Source: Diplonema papillatum
Taxonomy: Eukaryota; Euglenozoa; Diplonemea; Diplonemida; Diplonemidae
Assembly: GCA_030068145.1 (NCBI GenBank)
Contig: JAPJBO010000963.1
Coordinates: 1-64,000, forward strand
Length of the DNA stretch: 64,000 nucleotides
Reading direction: 5' to 3'
In this document: positions 22,301-31,896 of the stretch, piece after piece
Position numbering within the stretch: position 1 is the first letter of the stretch
How the letters are laid out: each line of letters opens with the position of its first letter
Notes under the pieces: generated by a model
The model's input: the letters and a program-made list of their open reading frames with translations, nothing else
The model's database searches: none
Told to the model about the DNA's origin: nothing
Position numbers and translations under genes: made by a program

Positions 22301-23152
22301 ATGTTTGCGGAGGTGGCAGGGTTCGATCTGCAGCACCTTCTGGCGGTGTTGCTCATGCTGGAGAGCAAGGATGCCTTGTCCGTAAACAAGGCCGTCGCGA
22401 AGGTGGTTCCGGGTTTCGTGGTGCCGCCACCAGGTCCGAGGCCGAAGGAGGATGCATCGAGTAAGTCGTTTGGCGAGGCAACGACACAACAGCAGTTGCA
22501 GCAAATACTCATGCAACAACAGCGCCAGCAGGAAATGATGATGCAGAGGTTGCAACAGGTGCAGCAGGAGTTGCAAACGGTGAAGGCGCAAGCAGCTGCA
22601 TGGCCGCCCGCTCCGCAGCAGCACTGGCCGGAGGAAAATGCCGACTCTTCTTGCGCTCCAGCGGGAGACGGGCTTCAGCCTCGCGGCCAGCCCGCGACTT
22701 CGAGTTCGACGAGGCCGGCATTTGCTGGCTACACGGAGGACGCAACAGACGTCCGAGAGTGGGAAGGAGCCATGGCAACGGACGTTGCCGGGCTTGTACA
22801 AGACCTCCGTCTCAAGTACCTGAACGGTACGGCGCTGGCCGGCAGCTTCGGGCGCTTGCGCGACTGGGTTGAGGGAGTCGCGCACGGTGGTGGCTGGACG
22901 TACAATTTGGAGATTGTACGTTTGGGCAACAACCTCCTGCAGGAGGTCAGGCTGCACCACTACTGGTGCACGAAACAACTGCCGCGCGCGGCGAGCTGGC
23001 TCAGACGTCGGACGACCCGATGGAGAGGGCAGCTGCCAAGGTCGAGTGTGCGCGGGCCAAGAAGTGGGAGTGCACGTCCGCGATTCGGCGGCAAAGGTAG
23101 CAAGAAAGGATACGCCGCGGCTCAGGGAAACGTGAGACCCGGGGGAAAGTGA
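22301..23152 (+). CDS. Gag-like protein, the only uninterrupted copy (283 aa)
   Basis: It has four A instead of five at the break point seen in the eight other copies, so one frame runs from ATG to TGA. I chose the ATG that is common to all copies. A GTG-initiated extension of four codons (LEI) would also be open upstream. The surrounding element is otherwise the most damaged in the array: recombinase truncated and RT missing. Confidence 0.65.
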   Translation: MFAEVAGFDLQHLLAVLLMLESKDALSVNKAVAKVVPGFVVPPPGPRPKEDASSKSFGEATTQQQLQQILMQQQRQQEMMMQRLQQVQQELQTVKAQAAAWPPAPQQHWPEENADSSCAPAGDGLQPRGQPATSSSTRPAFAGYTEDATDVREWEGAMATDVAGLVQDLRLKYLNGTALAGSFGRLRDWVEGVAHGGGWTYNLEIVRLGNNLLQEVRLHHYWCTKQLPRAASWLRRRTTRWRGQLPRSSVRGPRSGSARPRFGGKGSKKGYAAAQGNVRPGGK

Positions 23153-23341
23153 CTGGCCCTCCCCCGGGCCCGGTGGGAGGCGACACTCCCGCATCTGCCA
23201 GTAAGGAACGGTCGGCCGCGACAGCTCGCCGGTGCCCGACCGGTGAACGTAAGTTTACCCGGAAGCGCGAAAACCAGCTTCACGCGCTTTCGAGGTTCAA
23301 CGCCCGTGCTCGGAAGTCGGCCAACAGCAATCGGACGGGCG

Positions 23342-23647
23342 ATGTTTGACCTGATCGCCAGCAGGGTTGGAACCACGGTGCCGCGTGGGGTGCAGGCGAA
23401 GCACCGGGAACGGCGGGTTTCGTCCGAGGAGGCGATGCAACGCCTGCGCCATTTTGTTGGCAAGGCATGGGCGGATTCGACAGTGCAGGACCGCCAGAAT
23501 TTGTGGCACCGCTTCCAGGCATGGCCGGATATGCAGGGATTGCCGGCGGATCCGGATACAGCAACCCAATTTGTCGTGGCGACAGTGGTCGAGCCGCAGG
23601 GCATGCTGGCGTATACCCTTTGGCCACCTTGGGGTGGACCCTGGTGA
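23342..23647 (+). pseudogene. Tyrosine recombinase, truncated, unit II
   Basis: Only the amino-terminal part remains, to MLAYT. An 18-bp gap follows, then LWPPWGG. After a 13-bp filler (ACCCTGGTGAACG) the sequence jumps into the end of RNase H. All catalytic residues are lost. Confidence 0.8.
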
Positions 23648-23847
23648 ACGTTGCGGTTGTTCGTGCTTTGTTATGTTTGCAGCAACTGAATGTTGCGCTG
23701 TCCGTTAGGTGGGACTGGAGCGCAGGGAATCCCGCTGATCTGCCATCGCGGGTGCCGTTGGCATCTCTCACCGAACAAAACTTTTCGGATATGTCACTGG
23801 CGGTCAGGAGCTTTGTTCTGACTGGCGTCATGGGTCCGGCGGTGTGA
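23648..23847 (+). pseudogene. RNase H carboxy-terminal remnant, unit II
   Basis: Only the last 65 or so codons remain, from VVRALLCLQQL through GNPADLPSR to the stop. A few bases differ from the other copies (TTATGTTTG, CTGAATG). Confidence 0.8.
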
Positions 23848-23995
23848 CCTCCTGGGCTAGCCTGTTCTCTCACCAACCGTGGCTATCTCGGGGGGGTTAC
23901 CCCAACGGAAGTGATTTCTCCCCTTTTCCCCTTTCTCCTGAGCTGGAAAGACAGAAGCATGTGCCCATGCCTGAGTGAGTAGCCGGCGGAGAATT

Positions 23996-24073
23996 CTTGC
24001 GATCCATCGTGGGAATTCCACAAAGGCAAACGAACGCTCTCCAGGAATATATCGGTTGGCCGGGTAGGAATTT
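23996..24073 (-). repeat. Right inverted-repeat arm, unit II
   Basis: Partner of 21777-21855. Confidence 0.75.
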
Positions 24074-24239
24074 AGAAGGAGGGCTCACCGGGTTCCAGCA
24101 AAGTTTGCTGAGCCGGACGTCCAGTAGCTGTACCCCCTTCTGCAATACCTATGCCTCTTCTGTGGTGTCATCTGCCTCGCACGTGGGGGCCTCATAGCAC
24201 CCACATGAACAAAAACATTCTTCGCATCGTAAAACATAC

Positions 24240-24361
24240 ATTTTTTGTTCTGCACGTCGACCTTGGCACCAGCTGCGATCAATTCCTTGACAACTTTCGA
24301 GTGACCATTGTCGCTGGCAATATGCAGAGCCGTGGCACCATCTGTGTCATTGGGTGAGCGG
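24240..24361 (-). CDS. Ankyrin-repeat exon, variant D (unit II)
   Basis: Reads GATALHIASDNGHSKVV and ends VDVQNKK, 122 bp. It is the only copy with Ala after DTDG and with the ATT (Ile) plus AAT (Asn) codons. The acceptor side also has changes (CTAGAAAG), so this unit has drifted slightly outside the exon too. Confidence 0.7.
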
Positions 24362-24664
24362 CTAGAAAGTACAACGACACGAACACAATGTGTGGGTGGT
24401 AGCAACCAGATGCAGACTGCATCACGGGCAGCCTGAAGCGGGAGGTGTTACTTTCAGATTCACGTCTCAGGGTCGAGACGCAGGCGACAGAGAATGGATG
24501 ATCTTGGGCAAACACAAATCTTCCGTGTCATGTGGTGACATGTGGCATCTTCTTGTCCGGAAAGTACATGTTGTGAGCCGCTCTCCACATTGGAATTCGG
24601 TGTTTTTCTTTGGTTCCATCTTTGTTTGATAAGGGAACAAGGGAAAACGACATTCACCGATCTG

Positions 24665-24853
24665 CTATGTATCATCCTGCTTCTTGCATGTCAAAACGTT
24701 GTGACCCGAATCACCACATCTGGTGCACTTTCGTTTCTTTGCTGCTGGCGGTGGGTCACTTGACGTGCCGCGCTTGGAGCCCTTTCGTGGTTTGTTGATT
24801 ACCCTCGGAGCATATTCGTTTGCAACAACCACATCGAAGGGGACGGACCTCAC
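24665..24853 (-). pseudogene. Zinc-knuckle fragment, unit II
   Basis: Translation identical to the first copy, about 170 bp before the hAT-like insertion. Confidence 0.6.
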
Positions 24854-24943
24854 CCTTGCTTTTCATCCTTCGCTTTTTTCCCTGCCCCCCAAGAGCGGTA
24901 CCGTCACGGGAGGAAGTATCATATTATACCCACGGTTGGCATG

Positions 24944-25019
24944 TAATAAGTATTATTAGATTTGATTAGATTTTATTAGATATTATTTGCCTGATTATTA
25001 CGTATTATTAGATCTAATA
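24944..25019. repeat. TAATA-rich cluster, unit II, part before the transposon
   Basis: Left portion of the cluster split by the hAT-like element. Two base changes (AATAAG, TTATTTGCC) are private. Confidence 0.85.
25014..25019. repeat. Target-site duplication, left copy (CTAATA)
   Basis: Empty sites read GATCTAATAATGGG; here GATCTAATA precedes the element. Confidence 0.85.
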
Positions 25020-25250
25020 CATACTATGCAGTCCGCCGCATTCCGCCCGACTTACACGGACTAAAAATACTCCCACACGGACTTACACGGAATCGGGGTG
25101 AGTCCGTCTGGGGTGCGGGTGGGGTGCGGGTGAACGTTTTCCAATGAAAATACTCAGTATCCTTAGTATTGCTTCGTATTCTTAGTATTTCTATTCTTGC
25201 ACATAACAGTCGTTGCGAACTTGGTCATTGCGGTTGCGGAGACCAGCAGC
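25020..25250 (+). repeat. Left terminal inverted repeat of the hAT-like element
   Basis: The outer 27 bp match the right end perfectly. Further in, GGTGCGGGTGAACGTTTTCC and GCGGAGACCAGCAGC are shared with the right end, with small indels between. CACGGACT/AGTCCGT motifs are repeated. Confidence 0.85.
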
Positions 25251-25293
25251 AAGAACACAGGAAACAAACACACAACTTCGAAGGGGGGGGGGA

Positions 25294-27561
25294 ATGGGAA
25301 GGCCTAAGGGCTCGAAAAACAAGGCGAAGGCCGGCAAGTCTGAACCGTCCAACAAGAAGAGAAGGGTGACAATGAGCCAGGCCATGCAGGATGCGGAGTC
25401 CAGCAGCGAAGCACCGACTAGCGAAGCACCGAACAGTGAAGCACCGACCAGCGATTCCGAAGGTGGCTCGTCCGTCCCGATGTCGGTCTCGTCGGTTCTT
25501 GGTCCGCTCTTTGAGGCAGTCGAGGCAGCCTCACAGGCTGACGATGCAGGTTCACAGACAGAAGATGCAGGTTCACAGACAGAAGATGCAGGTTCACAGG
25601 CCGGCGGGTCAGCCTCACAGGCTGGTACGCCAGCCTCGCAGACAAAGGTGGTCAAAAGACCGTCTAAGCTGCAGCTCCGAAAGGGGCTGGCGAAGGGCGC
25701 AGCGAAGGTTGCAGTGGCCGGCAGCAAACGCCACAATCTGCTGATTACAGCCGTAAAAAGGATGAACAAGCTCACAGACGCAGAAAAGGAAGGCTTGGAG
25801 CTCAGGAAGGTGAAGGACCTCCCTTCATCTTGGAAGTCGTTAGCACTCAGAGACCCCAACGTCACGTTGCAGGAAGAAGTGATCTGGTGCGGTTCATGCC
25901 AAAAGAAAATCAACTACCTCGACAGCACCACGTGCAAGAAGCATCACACCTACGAAGAACACAAGAAGAGGCACACACTTCTGGTGGCACAAAAAAAGGC
26001 TGGCGCGGTTGTTGTGGACGTTGACGCCGGTACCGCAAACGTCACTGAAAAGGGGACCGCCGTACAGGACTTCACGAGGTTGGTTGCGATGGCCGGCATG
26101 AAGGCAGGGGCAGTGGCTTGCATGCGTGTCTTTTTCAGAAAGCATGTCTCCCCGGCAATTCCCCACACGAGGACGCTCATGGATATGAGTCGGGGGTGCG
26201 ATGCGAAGACGCAGATGCAGAAGGATCTAATAGAGACGATCGGGACATCGTTTGGCATTGGGTTTGATGGATCCATCATCGACGAGCTCAAGGAGCAGGC
26301 ATTGGCAGTGGTCGCATACGACAAGGGACGAGCATACTTGCTGGGACTTCGCGTTGGAGAGGACGGTGAAGCCTTGGACACAACCTCTCAGTCGGAGTTT
26401 GTTGCCAACGTCCTCAAGGACTACGGGATCAAGATACCCAACGTCGCTTACATCGTCGTTGACAAGGCGTCGACGAACGTGGTCGCCCTTCAGGACTGGG
26501 AGGGCATTGTGATATACTGCTTCGGTCACCATCTGAAAAATGCCATCAAGCCGTGGTTCAAGCTGAGTCACCCGAACGCCCACGACACACTGCGTCTCTT
26601 CAGCAACGCTTTCTACAAAGCACCCACGCGTGAGGTTCGGTGGGTGCAGGCGCAGAAGGCAGTCGTGACCCATGATGTCGATGCAGCCGCTACAGAAGAC
26701 GAGATTCCGATCGCCCAAAAGCTGACTGCCCTGCTGTCGTTGCACGAGGATGGCGAAGACGTCGAAGCTGACATCCTTGAGTGTCTTGGTGAAGGAGATG
26801 GAGACATGTTGGAGCGTGCAAAGGAGAGGTTGACGCAAGCTCAAAATGAGAACGTGCCAGTGGACTTGACACCAGAACCACAACGCGAGCAACGTCCCAG
26901 CCCGGAATACCCCCCCTCTATCAACGACACGAGGTGGGATTCCACCTTCAGATGCCTTGCCCACCTGGTCCCCCGCCTGCAGTCTCTTCCAGCATTTCTT
27001 GAGAAAGAACTGAAAAGGAACACCACACCCGAGAGTATCCAACTACTTGCGGGGAAGTTCAGCGATGCAGACGTCACAGAAACGTGTGCAGCTCTTGTAA
27101 CGGCCTTGGAAGCCATGGAACCCGTCATGCCCCTTTTCAGTTTTGCTGCTGATCCACCCGCGCGCAAGCCCCTTGCAGCGGAACTCCCCGCCATGGTTGC
27201 AAAAGCCATGAAGGCCGTTGGCAACGATCTCTCCGCCGTCCTGAAAGAGATGTGGAGCACCTATCTTTCCCGGGACATCTTCAAATCCATGTGGCTCTTT
27301 TGCCCTGAGAAGCTGGGTACGAAGAAGGCAGCGGGAATTGCCATCCCCTCAGTGGAGTCAATCACGGACACATTCAAGGGCGTGTTTCACCGCGACGCCA
27401 AAACCCAACTGGGCGAGTACCTGAAGGTTTCGATCAGCGTCCTGACGAAATGGAAGGATGCCGATGCATTCTGGACTTCGAAGCCCTTTACTACTGCAAA
27501 CAAAGACATCTCTGGGAGGTTCAAGGACTTCGACGACGAACATTCGCTGTCTCGGGTGTGA
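25294..27561 (+). CDS. hAT-like transposase, 755 aa
   Basis: It would excise and reinsert the surrounding element in the nucleus. I start at ATG 25294: it opens with an AT-hook (GRPKGSKNK) and a basic patch, whereas the frame upstream has no ATG and lies in the terminal repeat. An acidic Ser/Gln region with three SQTEDAG-type repeats follows (residues 78-115). Next is a BED-like zinc finger (C199, C202, H223, H227), then the hAT core: IVVDKASTN with Asp390, YCFGHHLKN (C409, H412) and NDTRWDS (W548). I cannot find the carboxy-terminal hATC dimerisation signature. The frame ends in FKDFDDEHSLSRV at a duplicated segment, so the end may be altered or spliced. Confidence 0.75.
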   Translation: MGRPKGSKNKAKAGKSEPSNKKRRVTMSQAMQDAESSSEAPTSEAPNSEAPTSDSEGGSSVPMSVSSVLGPLFEAVEAASQADDAGSQTEDAGSQTEDAGSQAGGSASQAGTPASQTKVVKRPSKLQLRKGLAKGAAKVAVAGSKRHNLLITAVKRMNKLTDAEKEGLELRKVKDLPSSWKSLALRDPNVTLQEEVIWCGSCQKKINYLDSTTCKKHHTYEEHKKRHTLLVAQKKAGAVVVDVDAGTANVTEKGTAVQDFTRLVAMAGMKAGAVACMRVFFRKHVSPAIPHTRTLMDMSRGCDAKTQMQKDLIETIGTSFGIGFDGSIIDELKEQALAVVAYDKGRAYLLGLRVGEDGEALDTTSQSEFVANVLKDYGIKIPNVAYIVVDKASTNVVALQDWEGIVIYCFGHHLKNAIKPWFKLSHPNAHDTLRLFSNAFYKAPTREVRWVQAQKAVVTHDVDAAATEDEIPIAQKLTALLSLHEDGEDVEADILECLGEGDGDMLERAKERLTQAQNENVPVDLTPEPQREQRPSPEYPPSINDTRWDSTFRCLAHLVPRLQSLPAFLEKELKRNTTPESIQLLAGKFSDADVTETCAALVTALEAMEPVMPLFSFAADPPARKPLAAELPAMVAKAMKAVGNDLSAVLKEMWSTYLSRDIFKSMWLFCPEKLGTKKAAGIAIPSVESITDTFKGVFHRDAKTQLGEYLKVSISVLTKWKDADAFWTSKPFTTANKDISGRFKDFDDEHSLSRV

Positions 27562-27990
27562 TTCTCAATAACAGGCATCTGAGAACACAACAGTGCAAGC
27601 CTTTTTTCTACGTTCAGTGTTTTTCCGGGACTCCCGGAGTGACTTTTCTGAGCGCACCCTGCTACAGTGTGGCTCGCTGGACCGGAAGAGTGAAAGCCAC
27701 GAGAGGTCCCCGGAAGTGTTCTCTCCCCTGTTTCCCCTGTTCCAGGAGGTTCAAAGACTTCGACGACGAACATTCGCTGTCTCGGGTGTGATTCTCAATA
27801 ACAGGCATCTGAGAACAAAAGTGCAAGCCTTTTTCCTACTTTCCTACTTTCAGTGTTTTTCCGGGACTCCTGGAGTGGCTTTTTTTAGCGCACCATGCTA
27901 CAGCGTGGCTCGCTGGACCGAAACCCGGGAAGAGTGTGCACCACGAGAGGTCCCCGGAAGTGTTCTTTCCCCTGTTTCCCATCTTTCCCC
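27516..27990 (+). repeat. Tandem duplication at the end of the transposase gene
   Basis: A segment starting GAGGTTCAAGGACTTCG recurs 230 bp downstream with about 90 percent identity, including the codons for FKDFDDEHSLSRV and the stop. Each copy ends in a pyrimidine-rich TTTCCCCTGT...CCAG or TTCAG tract resembling a 3' splice site. Each coding end has GGGTGTGA, a possible donor. Confidence 0.75.
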
Positions 27991-28513
27991 TCTTCAGCCA
28001 CGACGAAGTTACGCACATATCCCTTTGTGCTTTTCTCGTTTCCATGCGCATCTTCCTGGATCAGGTTTCTTGGCGCATGGTCCAGCCGGGTAGAGAAGAA
28101 CACCAAGAGACCGTGAGTCGGCATTGCGGATTGTCATGGCGAACTGCGTTCCGTGGCGGAAGACTCGGTCGCCAACACTGTCCTCGAGTGGGATTACTCC
28201 CCGTGTGTACGCCACAATGTACGCGGCATACCGCTGGTGTCGCTGAGAAGTGATAACGGGTCCTTGTCCTGGCTGTTCAACCCGGCACAGATGGGCACAG
28301 GGGATCGGAAGCAGTCGGGACCGTGCACATACGCAGTGCACATGAGGCAGTGCGCCGCTGTGGCCACACCCTGATTGAACAGTTGTGCGCCCGTGGGCTG
28401 CGACCGGCAGACACAGAGCCCACTCGCGGTTGGAGGTGGGCTCATAGTGGCCATAAGCTCTTCCCGAGTGTGGCAAGGATACTTGACCGCTCACCATCAT
28501 CACCATAATTGTG
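27991..28513. other. 3' part of the hAT-like element, no recognised gene
   Basis: Frames of 70-180 codons occur on both strands, none with a recognised family. If the transposase is spliced, its missing carboxy terminus would have to lie here, but I do not see the usual hATC residues. Confidence 0.5.
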
Positions 28514-28768
28514 CTGCTGGTCTCCGCAGCCGCAATGAAAAGGTTCACACTGACTGTTATGTGCAGGAATGGAAGTAAAAGTCCACGAATAAATACTAAG
28601 ACTACTGAGTATTTTTCATTGGAAAACGTTCACCCGCACCCCACCCGCACTCCACACGGACTCACCCCGAGTCCGTGTGGAGTGCGGGTGGGGTGCGTGT
28701 GGGGTGCGGGTAGGAGTCGTCGGCGGAAAAAAAAAATCTGCGCGGAATGCGGCGGACTGCATAGTATG
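28514..28768 (-). repeat. Right terminal inverted repeat of the hAT-like element
   Basis: About 24 bp longer than the left one. It contains a palindrome (CGGACTCACCCCGAGTCCG region, 28657-28676) and several GGGGTGCGGGT repeats that could be transposase-binding sites. Confidence 0.82.
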
Positions 28769-28774
28769 CTAATA
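28769..28774. repeat. Target-site duplication, right copy (CTAATA)
   Basis: CTAATAATGGG follows the element, completing a 6-bp duplication. Confidence 0.85.
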
Positions 28775-28881
28775 ATGGGTAATAACTAATAATTTCTAAT
28801 AATTTCTAATAATTATTATTACCTGATAATAATTTCTCATAATTTCTAACAAAGTCTAATAATTTCTAATAATCTAATAAT
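28769..28881. repeat. TAATA-rich cluster, unit II, part after the transposon
   Basis: Right portion of the split cluster. The palindrome has one changed base (CCTGATAAT). One extra TTTCTAATAA motif is present, as in units III and IV-u3. Confidence 0.85.
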
Positions 28882-29649
28882 CGCCTGCAGAGAGTCCCCA
28901 GGAAGTGGGAGGATCAGGGAAAGACTACTCAGTTGGGCTAGGGTCTTGGCAATGAAGCCGCGAAAATGGAGGGAACCCAGAAATCAAAGTAGCTACGGCC
29001 CAAATCTCAGATTTTGTACTCAGTGAAAATATCCGATTTAGCTCTCGGTGAAAATCTCAGATTCAGCTTTCGGTGAAGATCTGCAGATTGTTCCTTCCAT
29101 CTCACATTTTGCACTCAGCCCAAAACTCTCATGCGAGTTCAAAATCTGCGAGTTCGTGAGCGCAAACCCGGCGCCCGCCCAGAAAACATCACGGTCCCGG
29201 ACGATGCTCAATGGCGACAAACGCAAAGAAGAAGAGACACGAAAACAACACCAGAATTGAACCTTATTGTCTGCTTCGGCCGGGTTCCAGCGAATGCCGA
29301 AACGCACCACGCACATCATCGAAGACCACATGCAACGGACTGTATGCCCAGCGAGCGGGATTCGTGCTCAAAAGAAGGTTTCCCAGATGAAGTTAAACCC
29401 CCATTCTGCCCTAAGAATACGGGTTCTGGCGGGTAGAGGTCGCATACCCCACATGCCACATCATCGTCCTCTGCCGGGATCTTGCCTCAAACCTCTCCTA
29501 CCTCTTTTGGCATCCTTCCATTTCGACTTAGCAACTAACGGAATTGCGAACGGGATGAAAGGAACAGCTTGGACGCACCAACACCCACTGTGACGATCAC
29601 CTTCCACTCCTAGGGGCACTTTTGCTGTGAGAATGCATGGGAAAGTCAG
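28882..29649. other. Tail of long unit II, with internal deletion
   Basis: CACCAGAAT is joined to TGAACCTTATTG near 29257, omitting about 280 bp present in unit I. It carries the longer AGATTTTGTACTCAG form also seen in unit III. Confidence 0.5.
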
Positions 29650-29818
29650 GTAATAATGGATTATTACCTGGTAATAATATCTAACAATAGGTAATAATTT
29701 CTAATAATCAGGTAATAATATCTAATAATTTCAGGAACCAGGTAATAATATCTAATAATTTCTAATAAAATCTAATAATTTGGGGCGGATTTCGGAAATC
29801 TAATAATAGGTAATAATC
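29650..29818. repeat. TAATA-rich cluster (right type), unit II
   Basis: Same as unit I. Confidence 0.85.
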
Positions 29819-30528
29819 GTGGCGGTTTTGGGGGGGGCGCCAGGTTTATTTCCGGCCAACATTTTTTCCAACCAACATTTTTTTGGTAAAAGCAAGTTGT
29901 ACTTAGCAGATTTCATACTACACCTAGTCAGGCAGGGCCTTCACCGGAAGCTGTTCTCCCGCGCTACAGGGATAGCGCAAGGGTTTGCTGGGATCGCCGA
30001 CGGCTTAGATGTATCCACGGGCCGTCATGATCGCCATCACCGACGACTTCTTAGCCTCCCAGGGCCATCCCAAGCCACCCAAAAGCACGTCCAAGTGGAG
30101 CTTTGGTCTTGGAGAGTAAGAGCGGGAATCCGGTTGAGGAGCCACGTCGTTGCCGACTTACCGTGATGATGCTCATGGTCGACTCGAGTTTCGTCGGCTC
30201 TGCCGCCTTTTGCCACGGTGGAAGGACCCACCAGCGACTGTGCCCGGCCTCGCTCCCGCGAGCGATTGCGTTGATCGATCAAAAAATATTGCATGCCTAA
30301 TACTCTCCAGGGAAAAGACTTTCGAAAAGGGGTACTTTGGACCTACGGAAGTGGCCGGGAACACGGTATTTGGCCATCTGTGCTACTTTCCTTCACCACA
30401 AGACTGGTATCCTGCGACCCGCTGTTCCTCATTTCCTTCAGCTCCTGTATTCCAAGGATTCCTGCTCCCGAACTGTCGCTTTTCAGCCTACGGTTTTCAG
30501 GGCTACGGTTGGGTAACTTGAGGATGAC
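29819..30528. other. Spacer before long unit III
   Basis: Same as 19975-20684, with one more G in the G run. Confidence 0.5.
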
Positions 30529-31088
30529 CAGCCGCACGAAGAAGACCAAGAAGATTCACAACAGCATCGGCAAGGTAGGCAAGACGGGGGTCCGGTACAC
30601 TTGAATGTCTACAAACCAGCACCTCATCACGACTTCAGGTCAAGCATATATATGGAGGCGGTGCCGCGACGACCACGTGCTGTGCACCTCGTTGAGAAGG
30701 GAGCGATTCTCAGCAGGATACTTGGTGCTTGCAGTGACTTCTTTGCACCGAGAGATGAGAGCAGGGAAATGTTACAGGGAAATGTTAACGAGGGTTTAGC
30801 ACGAGATGGTTCCACGTGGGTTGCTGCCACCTCCAATCAAAGAAGTTCTGGACTTGGCTTCTGGGAGGAGCACCCCGGATCCACGCCATGCCCCAACTGT
30901 GTTGTGCGCCGAGACAGCTGCGAACAGAGAAGGATGCATAGACCGGGACATGTCAGACGTTCATCAAAGACACGACTCCGCAAGCCTCATGTCCACCACC
31001 AGCTGGGTACCGAGTAGGGACGGCGAGCGATTCTGGGTGGTTGAGGGGGGGAAATCTGCTAAGTACCCAAAAAACCTGCAAAAATGGT

Positions 31089-31151
31089 GGCCGGAAATAA
31101 ACCTGGCGGTTTTGCCCGGTTTTTGGGGGGGCGCCAGGTTTATTTCCGGCC
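31089..31151. repeat. Hairpin, unit III copy
   Basis: Identical arms to the unit I copy. Confidence 0.85.
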
Positions 31152-31683
31152 AACATTTTTAGAAATACGGTACTTGCACTCAAGGGTTGCAAGGCACGGG
31201 CACTTCATGGGCGGCGTAAGTCTCACGGATGGATTCCTTCAAATGAACGGCATGGATAAACGAGGCGGGGTCTTTTTTCATTCATCTTGCTATGACTGCG
31301 ACAGCATGCGCGCAGGAACTGTCCAGGCATCCAAAGACACCGCATACCTCGTTTTTGTATCCTTGACCTTTCTTGATTGTGTGTTAGCCTGGACAACCTT
31401 GAGCACCTTTGCCCTCCTGGAATAAGCGGCAAAATATGGTTAGGGCAACCAGGTCAACGACCCCCCTCCCCGGTTACAGCCCTTCCGCGTGCAAAACGCT
31501 CAGCTGTCTTTTCACGCAGAGAGTTCAGCAGCTGAATGATGTTCCCCGAGCTTCCCTTAGAGCGCCGTTTGTGGTGTGTATATCGAAACGAGGCTTGGTG
31601 ATACACACATCAGCCTGCCGCACCAGACCTTTGTTCCCTTGAGCATCTTTAGTTGGTTCTCGAGTGAGAACCTGGGAACCCGG

Positions 31684-31896
31684 AGCATGTTTGTAAGATC
31701 TGTAAATTATATCGGGCAACCTTGTAAGAAGTGAAAACTTCATGGGCATGTGTTTGTAAGAAATGGAAGCTATGCAGGCATGTTTGTAAAAAGGGGAAAC
31801 TTCATGGGCATGTTTGTAAAAAGTAAGAACTATCAAGGGGCATGTTTGTGAGAATTAGTAAATATAGTGGGCAACTTTGTAAAAAGTAGTAAAATA
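31684..31896. repeat. GCATGTTTGTAA minisatellite, unit III
   Basis: Same number and order of cores as in unit I. Confidence 0.8.

Larger units (their letters stand above)
25020..28768 (+). mobile_element. hAT-like DNA transposon, 3749 bp, inserted in unit II
   Basis: It interrupts the TAATA cluster that is continuous in every other unit, so both borders are certain. The ends are CATACTATGCAG and CTGCATAGTATG. Terminal inverted repeats of about 230-255 bp enclose one large transposase frame and about 1.2 kb of 3' sequence. CTAATA is present at both flanks but once in the empty sites. A 6-bp duplication is shorter than the usual 8 bp of hAT elements. Confidence 0.88.
20685..30528 (+). repeat. 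Long tandem unit II, internally deleted and carrying a hAT-like insertion
   Basis: It starts with the same bases as position 1. Relative to unit I it lacks leader segments matching about 712-1171, 1200-1447 and 1560-2302. It also lacks most of the recombinase and RT and part of the tail. A 3749-bp DNA transposon sits in its TAATA cluster. Its Gag frame is the only uninterrupted one in the window. Confidence 0.93.

Noticed and set aside
25191..25913. - strand frame of about 240 codons rich in CEPAS repeats
   Set aside because: It is the complement of the SQTEDAG repeats in the transposase and has no independent support.
27991..28513. hATC dimerisation domain in the 3' part of the transposon
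   Set aside because: No frame shows the conserved carboxy-terminal hAT residues. I left the transposase end open instead of proposing a splice.
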